Counted from the first letter of the stretch, positions 7,763 to 16,313 are shown. The stretch is 64,000 nt of DNA from Bradyrhizobium hereditatis (GCF_020329435.1 NZ_JAGKJK010000010.1:291239-355238), one strand, 5' to 3'. A program made the numbers and translations. Notes: a model not told the origin generated them from the sequence alone.

Positions 7763-7870
7763 AAGAGCATTAGCCTTGTTTGGTTGCTCACTTCCGCAAG
7801 CTACTTGAAGCTACTATCCGAGCTAGAACAAAGCGAGAACGTCTGTCAAGCTGGGACAATAATTGACGCC

Positions 7871-8134
7871 TCAAACGCTCTCACCGCTCCCATTTTCGGG
7901 ATGCACGATGACGCGCTCGATCCGATGAATCAGTTCGAGCGCGCCGTCGCCGCTGTTTTCCAGCGGCTGCGTGGCCTTGCCCCAGCCGCGATCGAGGATC
8001 GCGTTGGCGGCTGACACGCGGGCGGCCGGCGTTGCGTCGTTGCTGCGCATGATGCCGACGAGAACGCGGATCGCGGTTCGGGTGTGACTGCGTGCGAGAG
8101 AGCGAATCTCGAGGAGGGCCTTTGCCTTTCCCAT
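7871..8134 (-). CDS. small terminase-subunit-like prophage protein
   Basis: An 87-residue helical protein: MGKAKALLEIRSLARSHTRT, then IRVLVGIMRSNDATPAARVS and AANAILDRGWGKATQPLE. This pattern (repeated helices with AARVxAANAILDRGxGK) is common in proteins encoded just ahead of the large terminase in alphaproteobacterial prophages, and may be a DNA-recognition or adaptor subunit; the family link is from memory. Its ATG follows the TAG of the upstream small gene without a gap (TAGATG), so the three small genes 8364-7871 form a tightly coupled set. Confidence 0.6.
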   Translation of the reverse strand: MGKAKALLEIRSLARSHTRTAIRVLVGIMRSNDATPAARVSAANAILDRGWGKATQPLENSGDGALELIHRIERVIVHPENGSGESV

Positions 8135-8296
8135 CTAGGCTTCTCGGCTGACCGATCCGGCGCGTTTGTCTGGTGCAGCATCGACAGGATCGGTGACGGT
8201 TTCCTGCCGCGCAGAGCGGAAGGCAATTGTCGGAAAATCGGTTTGTACGTCATGGCGTTTGGGACGCGGAATGATTTGAATGCTGTCGATGCTCAC
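8135..8296 (-). CDS. 53-residue hypothetical phage protein with GTG start
   Basis: The GTG at 8296 is preceded by GGAGG with a 7-base gap, and the GTG overlaps the TGA of the tiny upstream gene (GTGA). The product reads VSIDSIQIIPRPKRHDVQTD, then FPTIAFRSARQETVTDPVD, with no membrane helix. Its TAG stop is directly followed by the next ATG. The dense packing and clean ribosome site argue that it is translated. No family is recognised; the place ahead of the terminase-related gene suggests a head- or packaging-associated role. Confidence 0.5.
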   Translation of the reverse strand: MSIDSIQIIPRPKRHDVQTDFPTIAFRSARQETVTDPVDAAPDKRAGSVSREA

Positions 8297-8364
8297 GAGA
8301 ATTCCTCCGATACGGCGATGACAATGAGGCCGATGAGCGCAAGCGAGATCAGGTAGGCGGTCAT
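8293..8364 (-). CDS. 23-residue membrane peptide heading the small-gene cassette
   Basis: A very short frame from the ATG at 8364: MTAYLISLALIGLIVIAVSE then EFS and TGA. GGAGAG lies 7 bases before the ATG. Nearly the whole peptide is one membrane helix. It overlaps the following GTG start. It may act as a translated leader that couples ribosomes to the next gene, or as a true single-helix membrane peptide. The ribosome site and the 4-base overlap support translation; the product's role is unknown. Confidence 0.4.
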   Translation of the reverse strand: MTAYLISLALIGLIVIAVSEEFS

Positions 8365-8609
8365 CGGCGTCTCTCCAAAAAGAAATGTGCGGCATGATCG
8401 CGGTGTGGGCGCAGATCATTTGGGGCGCGAACCTTATCCCGTCGGGGGCCGCGAGCGGCGCGTGACGATGCGCGCCGCGGGCCGGCATGTTCGCGCATGC
8501 CGGCCAATGGAGTGGGTTCGGACGGCGGCTCGCTCGCGACGCCCGGGCGGGGGCGTTGGGAGTTGCGGCGTCGATGTGCGGCCGCCGTCCGATTCGAGGA
8601 TTCCAAGCA

Positions 8610-8643
8610 AAAGCCCGCGGCGGATTTTCTCCGCGCGGGCTTT
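8610..8643. terminator. strong bidirectional hairpin terminator candidate
   Basis: A 10-bp perfect stem, AAAGCCCGCG (8610-8619) with CGCGGGCTTT (8634-8643), continues after a one-base bulge with CGGA/TCCG and closes on a TTTTC loop. The A-run at one foot and T-run at the other allow termination on both strands. It lies just upstream of the small-gene cassette and could insulate the prophage block. Confidence 0.6.
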
Positions 8644-8777
8644 GCAGTTTTCGCTATAATGGCGTTATGCAGGCGACACAGCGTCTCTGCCCTTCTCAAG
8701 CGCTCACCGATTGCGGGAAGTTCAACGCAACTGCGTCGACAAATCGCGACCGCCCTGGCTGGCTTGAGAAATGAGAA

Positions 8778-8804
8778 AGCCCGCTGCCATTTCCGGCGCG
8801 GGCT
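8778..8804. repeat. second GC hairpin, related to the one at 8610
   Basis: AGCCCGC (8778-8784) pairs with GCGGGCT (8798-8804), and inside it GCC pairs with GGC after a bulged T. The core AGCCCGC/GCGGGCT is the same as in the 8610-8643 hairpin, so the two may be members of one intergenic palindrome family. Only a short T-run follows, so termination is less sure. Confidence 0.45.
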
Positions 8805-9096
8805 CTATAAGATCTGCGATGGTGTTAATATGCACCTGATTTGCCCGACGCGTCAAGTGCCGAAGCGAAAACAGATTCAAATCCGCGCGTTAGCGACATC
8901 GAGCGGGTGGCGCAACCCGCGACCCAATGCGCGCAAGCCCGCGATGTTCTTGTTGCTGCCGCGCTTGCTTTCCTGTGGGCTGCACGGTGGGCACGCTTGT
9001 TAGTAGCATGCGCAAACCTGCTCGTTCCGCTGTGCGCGAGCTTCCGTGATGATGCGCTTATGCCGGTGATTTGCCCGACATGTCAAACGCCGTTCG

Positions 9097-9381
9097 CTAG
9101 CGTGGCGCGGGGTTAGCCGGATGAACCGGCTTTGGCACGGGCGGCTCAGGCTCCACATCGAGCCTGGGCTCGGTCGGCATCACCTGCGCTCCGGCCGCGC
9201 GCGCCGCTTCGCCAGTGGTGCTGTAGTTCGCGAACACCGGATGCTGTACTTTCGGTTTGTTCCACGGCCCATGGTCGACGATCAGCATACTGAGCACGCC
9301 GAAGACTGCGACGGCAATCGCGACCTTCAGCGGCACGCCACCGGTTCGGCTCAAACGATCTTCCGTCAAATCTTTCGCCAT
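9097..9381 (-). CDS. small membrane-anchored hypothetical protein
   Basis: A 94-residue protein from the ATG at 9381 (MAKDLTEDRLSRTGGVPLKV); a TTG at 9414 with AAAGGAA upstream is the alternative start. One membrane helix follows (VAIAVAVFGVLSMLIV), and then a Pro-rich outer tail (EPRLDVEPEPPVPKPVHPAN). The topology suggests a short cytoplasmic start and a periplasmic Pro-rich segment. It looks like a protein conserved in Bradyrhizobium but of unknown function. It stands alone on the minus strand. Confidence 0.6.
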   Translation of the reverse strand: MAKDLTEDRLSRTGGVPLKVAIAVAVFGVLSMLIVDHGPWNKPKVQHPVFANYSTTGEAARAAGAQVMPTEPRLDVEPEPPVPKPVHPANPAPR

Positions 9382-9581
9382 CTGAACATCCGCGTTGATT
9401 TGCTTTTGGACCAAATGTCGATTTCCTTTGGGGTCAAATCACGGCGATAGAGAAGGTTCCGCACCGGCTATCAAGTAATGCCATTCGGGAACAAATGTCG
9501 CTGCCGCGCATTGTCAGGCAGCCCGTGATTTTTGCAAACCATGGCTTTGCCAAGGTCGGGCGATCGAGCGAGTTGCACAAC

Positions 9582-9833
9582 GTGAGCATTGAAGAGCCAC
9601 CGCAGCCCGGCATGGCCGAACGCGCCATCGACACCGCGACGGACATATCACGCACGCTGACGGAGGTATCGGCGGGGCTGCAGGCTGCGGTCGATCGCCT
9701 GAGTGACGTGATCGCAGCGGCGCGGCGACCGGGAATGCCGCTCTCGACCATCAGTGCGATTACCCGCGAAGCGCCGTTGGCCAGCCTGTTCATCGCCTTT
9801 TTGTTCGGCGTCGCGATCGGACGCCGCCGCTAG
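9582..9833 (+). CDS. small protein with C-terminal membrane helix
   Basis: I place the start at the GTG at 9582, giving VSIEEPPQPGMAERAIDTAT; an ATG at 9612 and a longer frame from 9495 are alternatives. The middle is an amphipathic helix (LTEVSAGLQAAVDRLSDVIA), and the C-terminus has one hydrophobic helix with a basic end (ASLFIAFLFGVAIGRRR). This layout resembles the small ElaB/DUF883-like membrane-tethered proteins, though I cannot claim that family. It is convergent with the phasin gene, 9 bases apart. Confidence 0.55.
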   Translation: MSIEEPPQPGMAERAIDTATDISRTLTEVSAGLQAAVDRLSDVIAAARRPGMPLSTISAITREAPLASLFIAFLFGVAIGRRR

Positions 9834-9842
9834 CACGTCGTC

Positions 9843-10196
9843 TCAGAACTTGTCCTTCGTCGAATCTTTTGCGGCCGAGATGACGCCGCCGGTGATCTGT
9901 CGCATATGTTCACCGGCGTTGGTGAACTGGCTGCGCAGGAATTCGGATTGGATCCGCAACGCCTCCTGAAGGTCGGTCGCATGAACGAGCTTGCGGGCAT
10001 GCTCGAACGCGGCCTTCATGTTCTGCTCAGTGAACGATAGCGCCTGCTTGGAAATTTCCGTACCGGCCCCCGGCATCGCTGTCATGGATTTCCCGGCGGC
10101 ATCGAAGAACATGCTGAATGCTTTTTCCGCCTGATCGATGGTTTTCTCGGCCAGTTCGCGCAGCTCGGCCGGGACTTCGAGTTTCGGTTCAGTCAT
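9843..10196 (-). CDS. phasin family protein
   Basis: A 117-residue, entirely helical protein: ELRELAEKTIDQAEKAFSMF, then ISKQALSFTEQNMKAAFEHA and DLQEALRIQSEFLRSQFTNA. This is the typical phasin pattern of the alphaproteobacterial phasin family, amphipathic helices that coat polyhydroxyalkanoate granules and regulate their size. No signal peptide or membrane helix is present, consistent with a cytosolic granule protein. The length is usual for the family. No PHA synthesis gene is in the window, so it is an unlinked phasin; related proteins can also act as general stress or surface proteins. Confidence 0.85.
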   Translation of the reverse strand: MTEPKLEVPAELRELAEKTIDQAEKAFSMFFDAAGKSMTAMPGAGTEISKQALSFTEQNMKAAFEHARKLVHATDLQEALRIQSEFLRSQFTNAGEHMRQITGGVISAAKDSTKDKF

Positions 10197-10482
10197 CGTC
10201 GCTTCTCCCGTATCGACTTCGGCAGGTTAGCATAAATCCGGGGTCCGTCTGCTTCGTGTTGGAGCAAGCCCGCCGCGCTGCACCGCGAACACCGGCATTT
10301 GGCCGATCCGACTCCGCGGACCGAGCCAGGGAAATTTTCCCTTTCCGTCCGTAGCCGTACGGATGCAACGCCCGATTCCAATGGTGGCAACAGTGTGGCA
10401 TAGTGATTCGGGGTGAGGAATCATCAACTGTCGGTGGCGTTGCGTCTCTGTTTTTGAGTCTCTCTCGAGACATGGGGATACG

Positions 10483-10668
10483 ATGCTGCAAACGTTTCGA
10501 CCGACGCCAACCTGCACGCGCTTTCAAACCAGCATAGAAATGCCCTGCATGAAATGCGGCGCGCAGATGCGGCTGGCCGCTGTCGAGCCGCGCGACCAGA
10601 ATTACGACGTGTTGACCTATCGCTGCACGCCTTGCGATTCCGGCGAGAGCTTCCTGAAGGCGCGCTGA
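10483..10668 (+). CDS. small zinc-ribbon-like protein
   Basis: A 61-residue protein with two CxxC pairs: MPCMKCGAQMRLAAVEP and YRCTPCDSGESFLKAR. The spacing of about 25 residues is that of a zinc ribbon. The first 20 residues may not be translated: an in-frame ATG lies at 10540, just before PCMKCG. Similar short zinc ribbons are common in Bradyrhizobium, of unknown role (recall). The stop codon shares the palindrome TGATCA with the stop of the next, convergent gene. Confidence 0.65.
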   Translation: MLQTFRPTPTCTRFQTSIEMPCMKCGAQMRLAAVEPRDQNYDVLTYRCTPCDSGESFLKAR

Positions 10669-10875
10669 TCAGGATCCGTTCAGCGCAGCAGTCCCGGCCG
10701 ACGTCAGCACGATCCCCTCGTCGCGCACTTCGACCAGGCCAAGTCCCGTCAATATCCTCAAGTCTTCGTCGCTGACCGGCGACAGTTTCAGGCGACGCGC
10801 CTGAATATCCCGCAGCGTCCAGCGAAGGCCGATGGCCTTCTCGAGGCTGAATTCAGCGAAAGGATTGTCTGCCAT
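10669..10875 (-). CDS. small winged-helix-like hypothetical protein
   Basis: A 68-residue protein starting MADNPFAEFSLEKAIGLRWT. It contains LRDIQARRLKLSPVSDEDLR, then ILTGLGLVEVRDEGIVLTSA. The end has the helix / turn / short beta-hairpin pattern of a winged helix (LGLVEVRDEGIVLT). The N-terminal half is helical. It may bind DNA or be a small adaptor; no named family is recognised. It is convergent with the zinc-ribbon gene with no spacer. Confidence 0.55.
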   Translation of the reverse strand: MADNPFAEFSLEKAIGLRWTLRDIQARRLKLSPVSDEDLRILTGLGLVEVRDEGIVLTSAGTAALNGS

Positions 10876-11032
10876 CCGCTTCCAACGATTGCGCCGGTTG
10901 GATCAGGATCTGTCGTTGCGGCGGCGCACGCGCTTAATAATGCGACAACCCGCCCTCAGGTTCCCCGCCATGTCGATGTCGCCCCCGGGGGTAACGAGGT
11001 CCCGGGGGTAATTCCAGGCTGCGGCCTGATCA

Positions 11033-12166
11033 TCAGTAGCGATAGGGTTCGATATCCACCAACGGAAAGGCGCTGAACACGCTCGGCAAATTGGTTGGTG
11101 TTGCCGGATGTAGGTAAGACTTGTCGAGTTCGGCAAAGCCGGTGACGCCGAGCAGCCCGAGACAGCGGATCACCTCGTCTTCCAGCAATTCAAGCATCCG
11201 CATGATGCCGCCCTCGCCGGCAGCTGCGAGCGCCCAGCACTGCAGACGGCCGATGCCGACGAGGTCGGCGCCGGATGCGATCGCCTTCACGATGTCGGTG
11301 CCGCGGCAGAACGAACCGTCGATCATGATCTTGGCGCGGCCCGCCACCGCATCGACGATTTCCGGCAGGACATGCATGGCGCCGCGGCCGTGGTCGAGCT
11401 GCCGGCCACCATGGTTGGACACATAGATCCACTCCACACCGTGATCGATTGCGATTTTGGCATCTTCCGCTGTGGCGATCCCCTTGATGACCAGCGGAAT
11501 TTTATACTTGTCCTTGATCAGCTTCACCGTGCGCCATTCCAGCCCCTTCTGGAAGTCGCCGCCGGTCGCCCTGATGCGACTTTCGCGGACATAACGCTTG
11601 GCGATATCGCGCTCGCGCCGGCTATAATGCGCGGTATCGACGGTCAGGCAGAACGCGGCATAGCCATTGTCGATGGTGCGGCTGACAACGTCTTCGACGA
11701 AGGCGTCGTCCCCTCGCACATAAAGCTGATAAATGCGCAGAGCGTCGGGCGCGGCCTTGGCGGTCGCCTCGAGACCCGGCTCGGATACCGAGCTCAGCAT
11801 GTGAGCCGCGCCGAACCGTCCCGCCCCGCGTGCCACCGCGGCACCTGAATCGGGATCGAAAATCTCGAGGGCGCCAACCGGCGCGATCATGACCGGCAGA
11901 CGCAGCCGGCGACCGAACATATCAGTAGAGGGATCGACATCGATAACGTTGCGGAGTACCCGGGGCCGGAATGCAATCTCATCGAGCGCCATGCGATTGC
12001 GGCGCATAGTCGTCTCCGTCTCCGACGCGCCGACGATATAGTCCCAGGCGTTCTGGTTGAGCCGGGCGCGGGCCTTCCGGATGAATTCGTGAAGGTTCTG
12101 GAATTCTTCACCGCTGGCGCCGAGTTCGACGTTTCTCGCCGGCCGGATGGGGATCGCGTCGTTCAT
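11033..12166 (-). CDS. FMN-dependent alpha-hydroxy-acid oxidase/dehydrogenase
   Basis: A 377-residue enzyme of the glycolate oxidase / L-lactate dehydrogenase family, oxidising an alpha-hydroxy acid to a keto acid with FMN. The start is the ATG at 12166 with GGGAGAG upstream. The start region (AWDYIVGASETETTMRRNR) and APVGALEIFDPDSGAAVARG are family-typical. YQLYVRGD, the lysine in PLVIKGIATAEDA, SNHGGRQLDHGRG with catalytic His and Arg, and MIDGSFCRGTDIVKAIASGA with GIGR for phosphate binding are all present. The substrate cannot be read from sequence. No partner gene is adjacent, though a CoA-transferase gene lies 145 bases upstream on the same strand. Confidence 0.85.
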   Translation of the reverse strand: MNDAIPIRPARNVELGASGEEFQNLHEFIRKARARLNQNAWDYIVGASETETTMRRNRMALDEIAFRPRVLRNVIDVDPSTDMFGRRLRLPVMIAPVGALEIFDPDSGAAVARGAGRFGAAHMLSSVSEPGLEATAKAAPDALRIYQLYVRGDDAFVEDVVSRTIDNGYAAFCLTVDTAHYSRRERDIAKRYVRESRIRATGGDFQKGLEWRTVKLIKDKYKIPLVIKGIATAEDAKIAIDHGVEWIYVSNHGGRQLDHGRGAMHVLPEIVDAVAGRAKIMIDGSFCRGTDIVKAIASGADLVGIGRLQCWALAAAGEGGIMRMLELLEDEVIRCLGLLGVTGFAELDKSYLHPATPTNLPSVFSAFPLVDIEPYRY

Positions 12167-12311
12167 GATGTTTCTCTCCCGCTTCGGCGGCACATTAGCC
12201 GGAGATAAATGGGAAAAGCTACCGGTTTTGAACAAGTTAGGCGTCGTGCAAACGCAGGGATGTTATTCGTTTGCGAGATGCTTCAGTGGTGAGCCGGACG
12301 ATCAGCACACC

Positions 12312-13574
12312 TCAGCCTGTATTGCCCGCTTTCCCAAAAGCCCCCGCCTCGGCCAGATCAGCAATACGTCGGTCGTCGTAGCCGAGCGTCTTTCGGAGCA
12401 CTTCCCTGGTATGTTCGCCGAGCAGTGGCGCCGCCACTGGATCGATGCTCGGCGTCAAGCTCATCTGCAATGGCGTTTCGATATTGGGGACAGTGCCCGC
12501 GGTGGGATGCGGAATCCGGCTGAGACGATGGCGGTCACGCACTTCCGGCGCGTTGAAGCCCTCCGCTACGGTGCGCAGATAACCGACCGGTATGTTGGCT
12601 TTCTTCATCTTCGCCATCCAGTTCTCAAGACTGTCGCTGGCAAAGACGCTGGCAATGATGGCGCGCAACTTTTCCCTGTTGGCGGTTCGGTCCTTCCGGT
12701 GAGCGAACCGAGGGTCGGTGACGAGGTCCGGCCGATCGAGCACGTCGACCACAAGCCGGCGGTAGAGGCGATCGTTGGCGCAGGCCATGTAGAGCGGCCC
12801 ATCGGATGCCTGATAGACGCCGACGGTAGGTGAACCGTTAGGCGAATTCCCGAAGCGGCCCGGGTTTGCGCCACTGATCAAATAGGCCATGCCGTAGAAT
12901 CCGGTCATCGCGACTGCGGTGTCGATCAGCGCGACCTCGACCTCCTGGCCGCGGCCCAGCCGCTCGCGCGCGATCAGCGCCAGCAGTATCGCGTTGCATG
13001 CCGACATACCCGTCGCCATGTCGACGATCGGCGGCCCGGTCCGCACCGGCTCCCCATCCGGAAACCCGTTCAGCGACATGAAACCGCTTTCGGCCTGGGT
13101 GATCGGATCGAAACCCGGACGCAAGGCGAACTCGCCATTGCGGCCATAGGCCGAGATAGAGCAATAGATCAGCCGCGGGTTGGTCGGCGCGACGGAGGCA
13201 TAGTCGAGGCCGAACTTCTTCATCACGCCGCCTGAGAAATTCTCAACGACAACGTCCGCTTTCGCAATCAGTTCGCGCGCGACTTCGAGCGCTGCAGGAT
13301 TGTTGAAATCGAGCGTAATGCCGCGTTTGTTGCGGTTAAGGCTGAGGAAGGCCGCACTCTCGCCGCCGATTTCAGCGTGTTCATAGTGGCGGGTATCGTC
13401 GCCCCCATCGGGGTTTTCGACCTTGATCACCTCGGCGCCGAAATCGGCCAGTGTTTGCGTGCACGCCGGACCGGCAACGACCCGGGTGAAGTCGACGACC
13501 AGCAGACCGTCCAGCGCGGTGGGCTCTCCCTTTGCGCGCGGCGTGCGCTCCGGCAATTGCGGTCTGGCAGTCAT
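12312..13574 (-). CDS. CaiB/BaiF family (class III) CoA transferase
   Basis: A 420-residue CoA transferase moves CoA between carboxylic acids through an aspartyl-CoA thioester. GLLVVDFTRVVAGPACTQTL, then FGAEVIKVENP and NRNKRGITLDF are the family start signatures. The catalytic Asp is expected in GFDPITQAESGFM. The C-terminal motifs PVGYLRTVAEGFNAPEV and IPHPTAGTVPNIETPLQMS close the interlocked dimer fold. Length is normal. The donor and acceptor are unknown; formyl-, succinyl- and carnitine-type members look alike. It is followed on the same strand by the hydroxy-acid oxidase, so the two may share a pathway. Confidence 0.85.
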   Translation of the reverse strand: MTARPQLPERTPRAKGEPTALDGLLVVDFTRVVAGPACTQTLADFGAEVIKVENPDGGDDTRHYEHAEIGGESAAFLSLNRNKRGITLDFNNPAALEVARELIAKADVVVENFSGGVMKKFGLDYASVAPTNPRLIYCSISAYGRNGEFALRPGFDPITQAESGFMSLNGFPDGEPVRTGPPIVDMATGMSACNAILLALIARERLGRGQEVEVALIDTAVAMTGFYGMAYLISGANPGRFGNSPNGSPTVGVYQASDGPLYMACANDRLYRRLVVDVLDRPDLVTDPRFAHRKDRTANREKLRAIIASVFASDSLENWMAKMKKANIPVGYLRTVAEGFNAPEVRDRHRLSRIPHPTAGTVPNIETPLQMSLTPSIDPVAAPLLGEHTREVLRKTLGYDDRRIADLAEAGAFGKAGNTG

Positions 13575-13871
13575 TTCCGGCGTTTCCTTGTTATTTTGCC
13601 TGGCGAAATGAAGATTTTCGCCGCTAGTTCAAGGCTTTCTTACCGGAACCGGAGGGGTAACGCCAAACCCCGATTTTGCAGGGCGGGACTTTCCGCAGAC
13701 ATAGCTCTCAACAAGGCATGCCGGGCCGCCGCAATGCTCTCGGCCCCTGAGGGTAAAAGGACGACGCCGGCCGCCTCCCGGTCTGGCAAGGAGTAGAGCG
13801 GCGCCGTGCCGACAAGCAGGCGACGCGAACATCGTTCGCAACGCCAATAGACCCGTTGAAACTCCCGTACC

Positions 13872-14294
13872 CTACTCGGAAATCATTTCGCCGGAGCCGC
13901 CAAGCTCTGCAGGAAAATCCTTGAGCTTGGGCAACCCGTCCCGCATCGGCAGCACCGTCTCGGCATAGTTGACGTGCACGCCGGGCTTGAAGGGAAGCGT
14001 TGGGAGGGTTGCGGCGAACACATCAATCAGTCCAAGCGTCGGATGATTGGTCATCAGGTGACCGCCGCACTCCGAGCAGTACTTGCGCTGGCTCATCGGA
14101 GTCTTCGCGAACGTCGAAACATGCTGTGCCCCCGCCGTGACCCGGACCGCGTCCGGCTTCCACAGGGTGAACGCGTTCACAGGTGCGCCAGACCACGAGC
14201 GGCAGGAACGGCAATGGCAATAACCCATGCCTTCCGGCTCACCCGTGACCTGGATCTCGACCGCACCGCAAAAACAGCTTCCGGTATGCTTCAT
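13872..14294 (-). CDS. GFA family zinc protein (glutathione-dependent formaldehyde-activating-like)
   Basis: A 140-residue protein with the conserved cysteines of the GFA fold: GSCFCGAVEI, GYCHCRSCRSWSGAPVNAFT and KYCSECGGHLM. These bind one structural and one catalytic zinc. The best known member catalyses or helps the addition of glutathione to formaldehyde, but many members are of unknown substrate, so only the family is safe. Length is typical. It stands alone; the 297 bases between it and the CoA transferase hold nothing recognisable. Confidence 0.85.
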   Translation of the reverse strand: MKHTGSCFCGAVEIQVTGEPEGMGYCHCRSCRSWSGAPVNAFTLWKPDAVRVTAGAQHVSTFAKTPMSQRKYCSECGGHLMTNHPTLGLIDVFAATLPTLPFKPGVHVNYAETVLPMRDGLPKLKDFPAELGGSGEMISE

Positions 14295-14330
14295 GACCTT
14301 CCTCCTTAAAACGACGTTAAATCGATCAGA

Positions 14331-14580
14331 TCAGCGCTTGACAATCCTCGGAATAAAATGCGTCCACCAGTGTTTGAGCCACCTGCGCGCCATGACGCTA
14401 TGTTGAATGGCAAATAAGGATACCCTTGACGACGATCGCCTCCAATGTAGGCGGTTTCGCGCCAGTATCGATCGTCTTCGGCGCAGCAAACCCCTATACG
14501 AAGCCGATGGCGTACAGAATCGTGAACAGAAATGTGAAATAGGCCACACCTTCGAACAGAAATGCAGTGAATCCTAGTAT
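14331..14580 (-). pseudogene. remnant of an NnrU/MddA-like membrane methyltransferase N-terminus
   Basis: Read leftward, one frame gives FEGVAYFTFLFTILYAIGFV, a TAG, then GFAAPKTIDTGAKPPTLEA. After a frameshift another frame gives SLFAIQHSVMARRWLKHWWT followed by HFIPRIVK. Together they match the first 90 or so residues of small isoprenylcysteine/NnrU-type membrane methyltransferases such as methanethiol S-methyltransferase (from memory: YAIGFVGGF, QHSVMAR and KRWWT are their hallmarks). The C-terminal methyltransferase half is gone. One stop and one frameshift mark it as dead. Confidence 0.65.
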
Positions 14581-14756
14581 TCGATTGCCCGGCGTCGGGA
14601 CTAACGGCTTAGGTTTCCCTCATGAAATTGTTTCCGCTACCGGCAATGGGATTGAAGCTGCCGGCCTTGAAACAATGCCCGAGGAGCGTCCACGGGACTT
14701 TGCCTTGTGCTTCAGCTCTTCTTCAGACTAACTTGATTGTCTCTTGAGAAGCAGAC

Positions 14757-16313
14757 GTGAAATTCAGCTTCGATAATCACATCCTGGACACGGACCGTCG
14801 CGAACTACGCCGTGGCGGCGAGCTGGTGGCGATGCAGCCGCAAGTGTTCGACTTGCTGATCCACCTGTTAAGGCATCGCGATCGAGTGGTCAGTCGGGAT
14901 GATCTCATTGCGCTAGTATGGGGCGGACGGATCGTCTCGGACTCCACACTGGACAGCCGGATCAACGCTGCCCGGAGCGCGATAGGCGACAATGGCAAGG
15001 ACCAGCGGCTCATCCGCACCATTCCGCGCAAGGGGCTTCGCTTCGTAGGTACCGTGAATGGCCCCCGTGATGCGAAGGCGGCATCGCAGGTAAGAGCAGA
15101 GCAATCGCTTCCGGAACTAACACTACCTGACCGACCCGCGATCGCTGTGCTGCCGTTCGACAATATGAGCGGCGACAGGGAGCAAGAGTATTTCTCCGAC
15201 GGTATCAGCGAAGACATCATCACCGCCCTTTCCAAATTGCGCTGGTTCTTCGTGATCGCGCGCAACTCGTCATTCACCTACAAGGGTAAGCCGGTCCACA
15301 TAAATCGCGTCGCTGCAGAGCTCGGCGTGCGCTACGTGCTCGAAGGTAGCGTGAGAAGAAGCGGTGACCGCGTGCGTATCACGGCCCAACTCAACGACAC
15401 ATCGACTGGTAGTCACATCTGGGCAGAGCATTACGACCGAGAGCTCACCGACATATTCGCCGTGCAGGATGAGATCACCGACGCGATCGTCGCTGCGATC
15501 GAGCCGCAGATCTACGCAGCGGAGAATTTTCGCAGCCGCCGCAAGCCGCCCAACAGCATCGACGCATGGGACCTTGTGATGCGGGCATTGTCGCATCACT
15601 GGCGCGTGACGCGACCCGACAGTCTTGCCGCGCAAGAACTACTGCAACGCGCCATTGCGATCGATCCGAACTACGGCCAGGCGCTGGCCTTGTTCGCTAC
15701 CAATCATATGTTTGGCGTGCATCTGGGTTGGAGCGATCTTGCAACTGCGGCGCCCACCGCGGAGCAAGCGGCGCTGGCTGCGATTGTCGCTGACAGCGAG
15801 GATGTGTGGGCACATACAGCACTTGGCAGCGTGTACTTTTCCACGCGCCGCTTCGAACATTCGCTGGCCGAATTCGAACTGGCGCTCCAGCTCAATCCGA
15901 ATTTTTCGCTGGCGCAGGGATACTATGCTTTGGCACTCTCCTATACCGGACGGTGGACCGATGCGTATGCGGCGACACAACGCGCGATCCGCCAGAGCCC
16001 GCGCGATCCCTCTTCAGCGATCCATTATGGCGTTGCCGCCTATGCCCAGTTCGTTGGAAGGAACTATCAGGAAGCAATTACGCTGGCGCGCGAGGCGACA
16101 CGTCAGCGCGGCGATCTCACCGGCGCTTATCGGGTATTGACGGTCGCTGCCGGTATGAGTGGCCAGATCGAACTCGCCCAGTCAGCGCTTCAGGAGTTGC
16201 GCCGGACTCAGCCCAATATTTCGCTGGCCTGGATCGCGACGCAGTTACCCTGGAAGCTCGACGCCGACCGAGAACATTATCTCGAAGGTTTTCGTCGCGC
16301 CGGGCTGGAATGA
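14757..16313 (+). CDS. CadC-like winged-helix regulator with TolB-like and TPR domains
   Basis: A 518-residue protein starting at a GTG. Residues 1-105 are an OmpR/CadC-type winged helix (LLIHLLRHRDRVVSRDDLIA, then IRTIPRKGLRFVG). No membrane helix follows. Residues 125-240 are the TolB-like/FlgO-like block (IAVLPFDNMSGDREQEYFSD, ISEDIITALSKLRWFFVIAR, VRYVLEGSVRRSG). Residues 290-500 are TPR repeats (SLAEFELALQLNPNFSLAQG). This layout is common in rhizobia, often labelled adenylate cyclase-like, but there is no cyclase domain here. It probably binds DNA and senses through the TPRs. Its signal and targets are unknown. Confidence 0.8.
   Translation: MKFSFDNHILDTDRRELRRGGELVAMQPQVFDLLIHLLRHRDRVVSRDDLIALVWGGRIVSDSTLDSRINAARSAIGDNGKDQRLIRTIPRKGLRFVGTVNGPRDAKAASQVRAEQSLPELTLPDRPAIAVLPFDNMSGDREQEYFSDGISEDIITALSKLRWFFVIARNSSFTYKGKPVHINRVAAELGVRYVLEGSVRRSGDRVRITAQLNDTSTGSHIWAEHYDRELTDIFAVQDEITDAIVAAIEPQIYAAENFRSRRKPPNSIDAWDLVMRALSHHWRVTRPDSLAAQELLQRAIAIDPNYGQALALFATNHMFGVHLGWSDLATAAPTAEQAALAAIVADSEDVWAHTALGSVYFSTRRFEHSLAEFELALQLNPNFSLAQGYYALALSYTGRWTDAYAATQRAIRQSPRDPSSAIHYGVAAYAQFVGRNYQEAITLAREATRQRGDLTGAYRVLTVAAGMSGQIELAQSALQELRRTQPNISLAWIATQLPWKLDADREHYLEGFRRAGLE

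Larger units (their letters stand above)
8365..9096. other. 732-bp gene-poor spacer with hairpins and a short dispersed repeat
   Basis: No convincing gene is visible on either strand. The first 200 bases are very GC rich. Two GC-rich hairpins are annotated separately. The 20-base string at 8837-8856 (TGATTTGCCCGACGCGTCAA) recurs at 9067-9086 with two changes (ATG for GCG). I recall similar TTTGCCCGAC strings between Bradyrhizobium genes, so this may be a dispersed intergenic repeat family. The stretch marks the right-hand boundary of the prophage-derived block; no attachment-site duplication could be found. Confidence 0.5.

Noticed and set aside
8361..8699. Several long frames in the GC-rich spacer
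   Set aside because: High GC gives open frames by chance; products are Arg/Ala/Pro-rich and have no translation signals.
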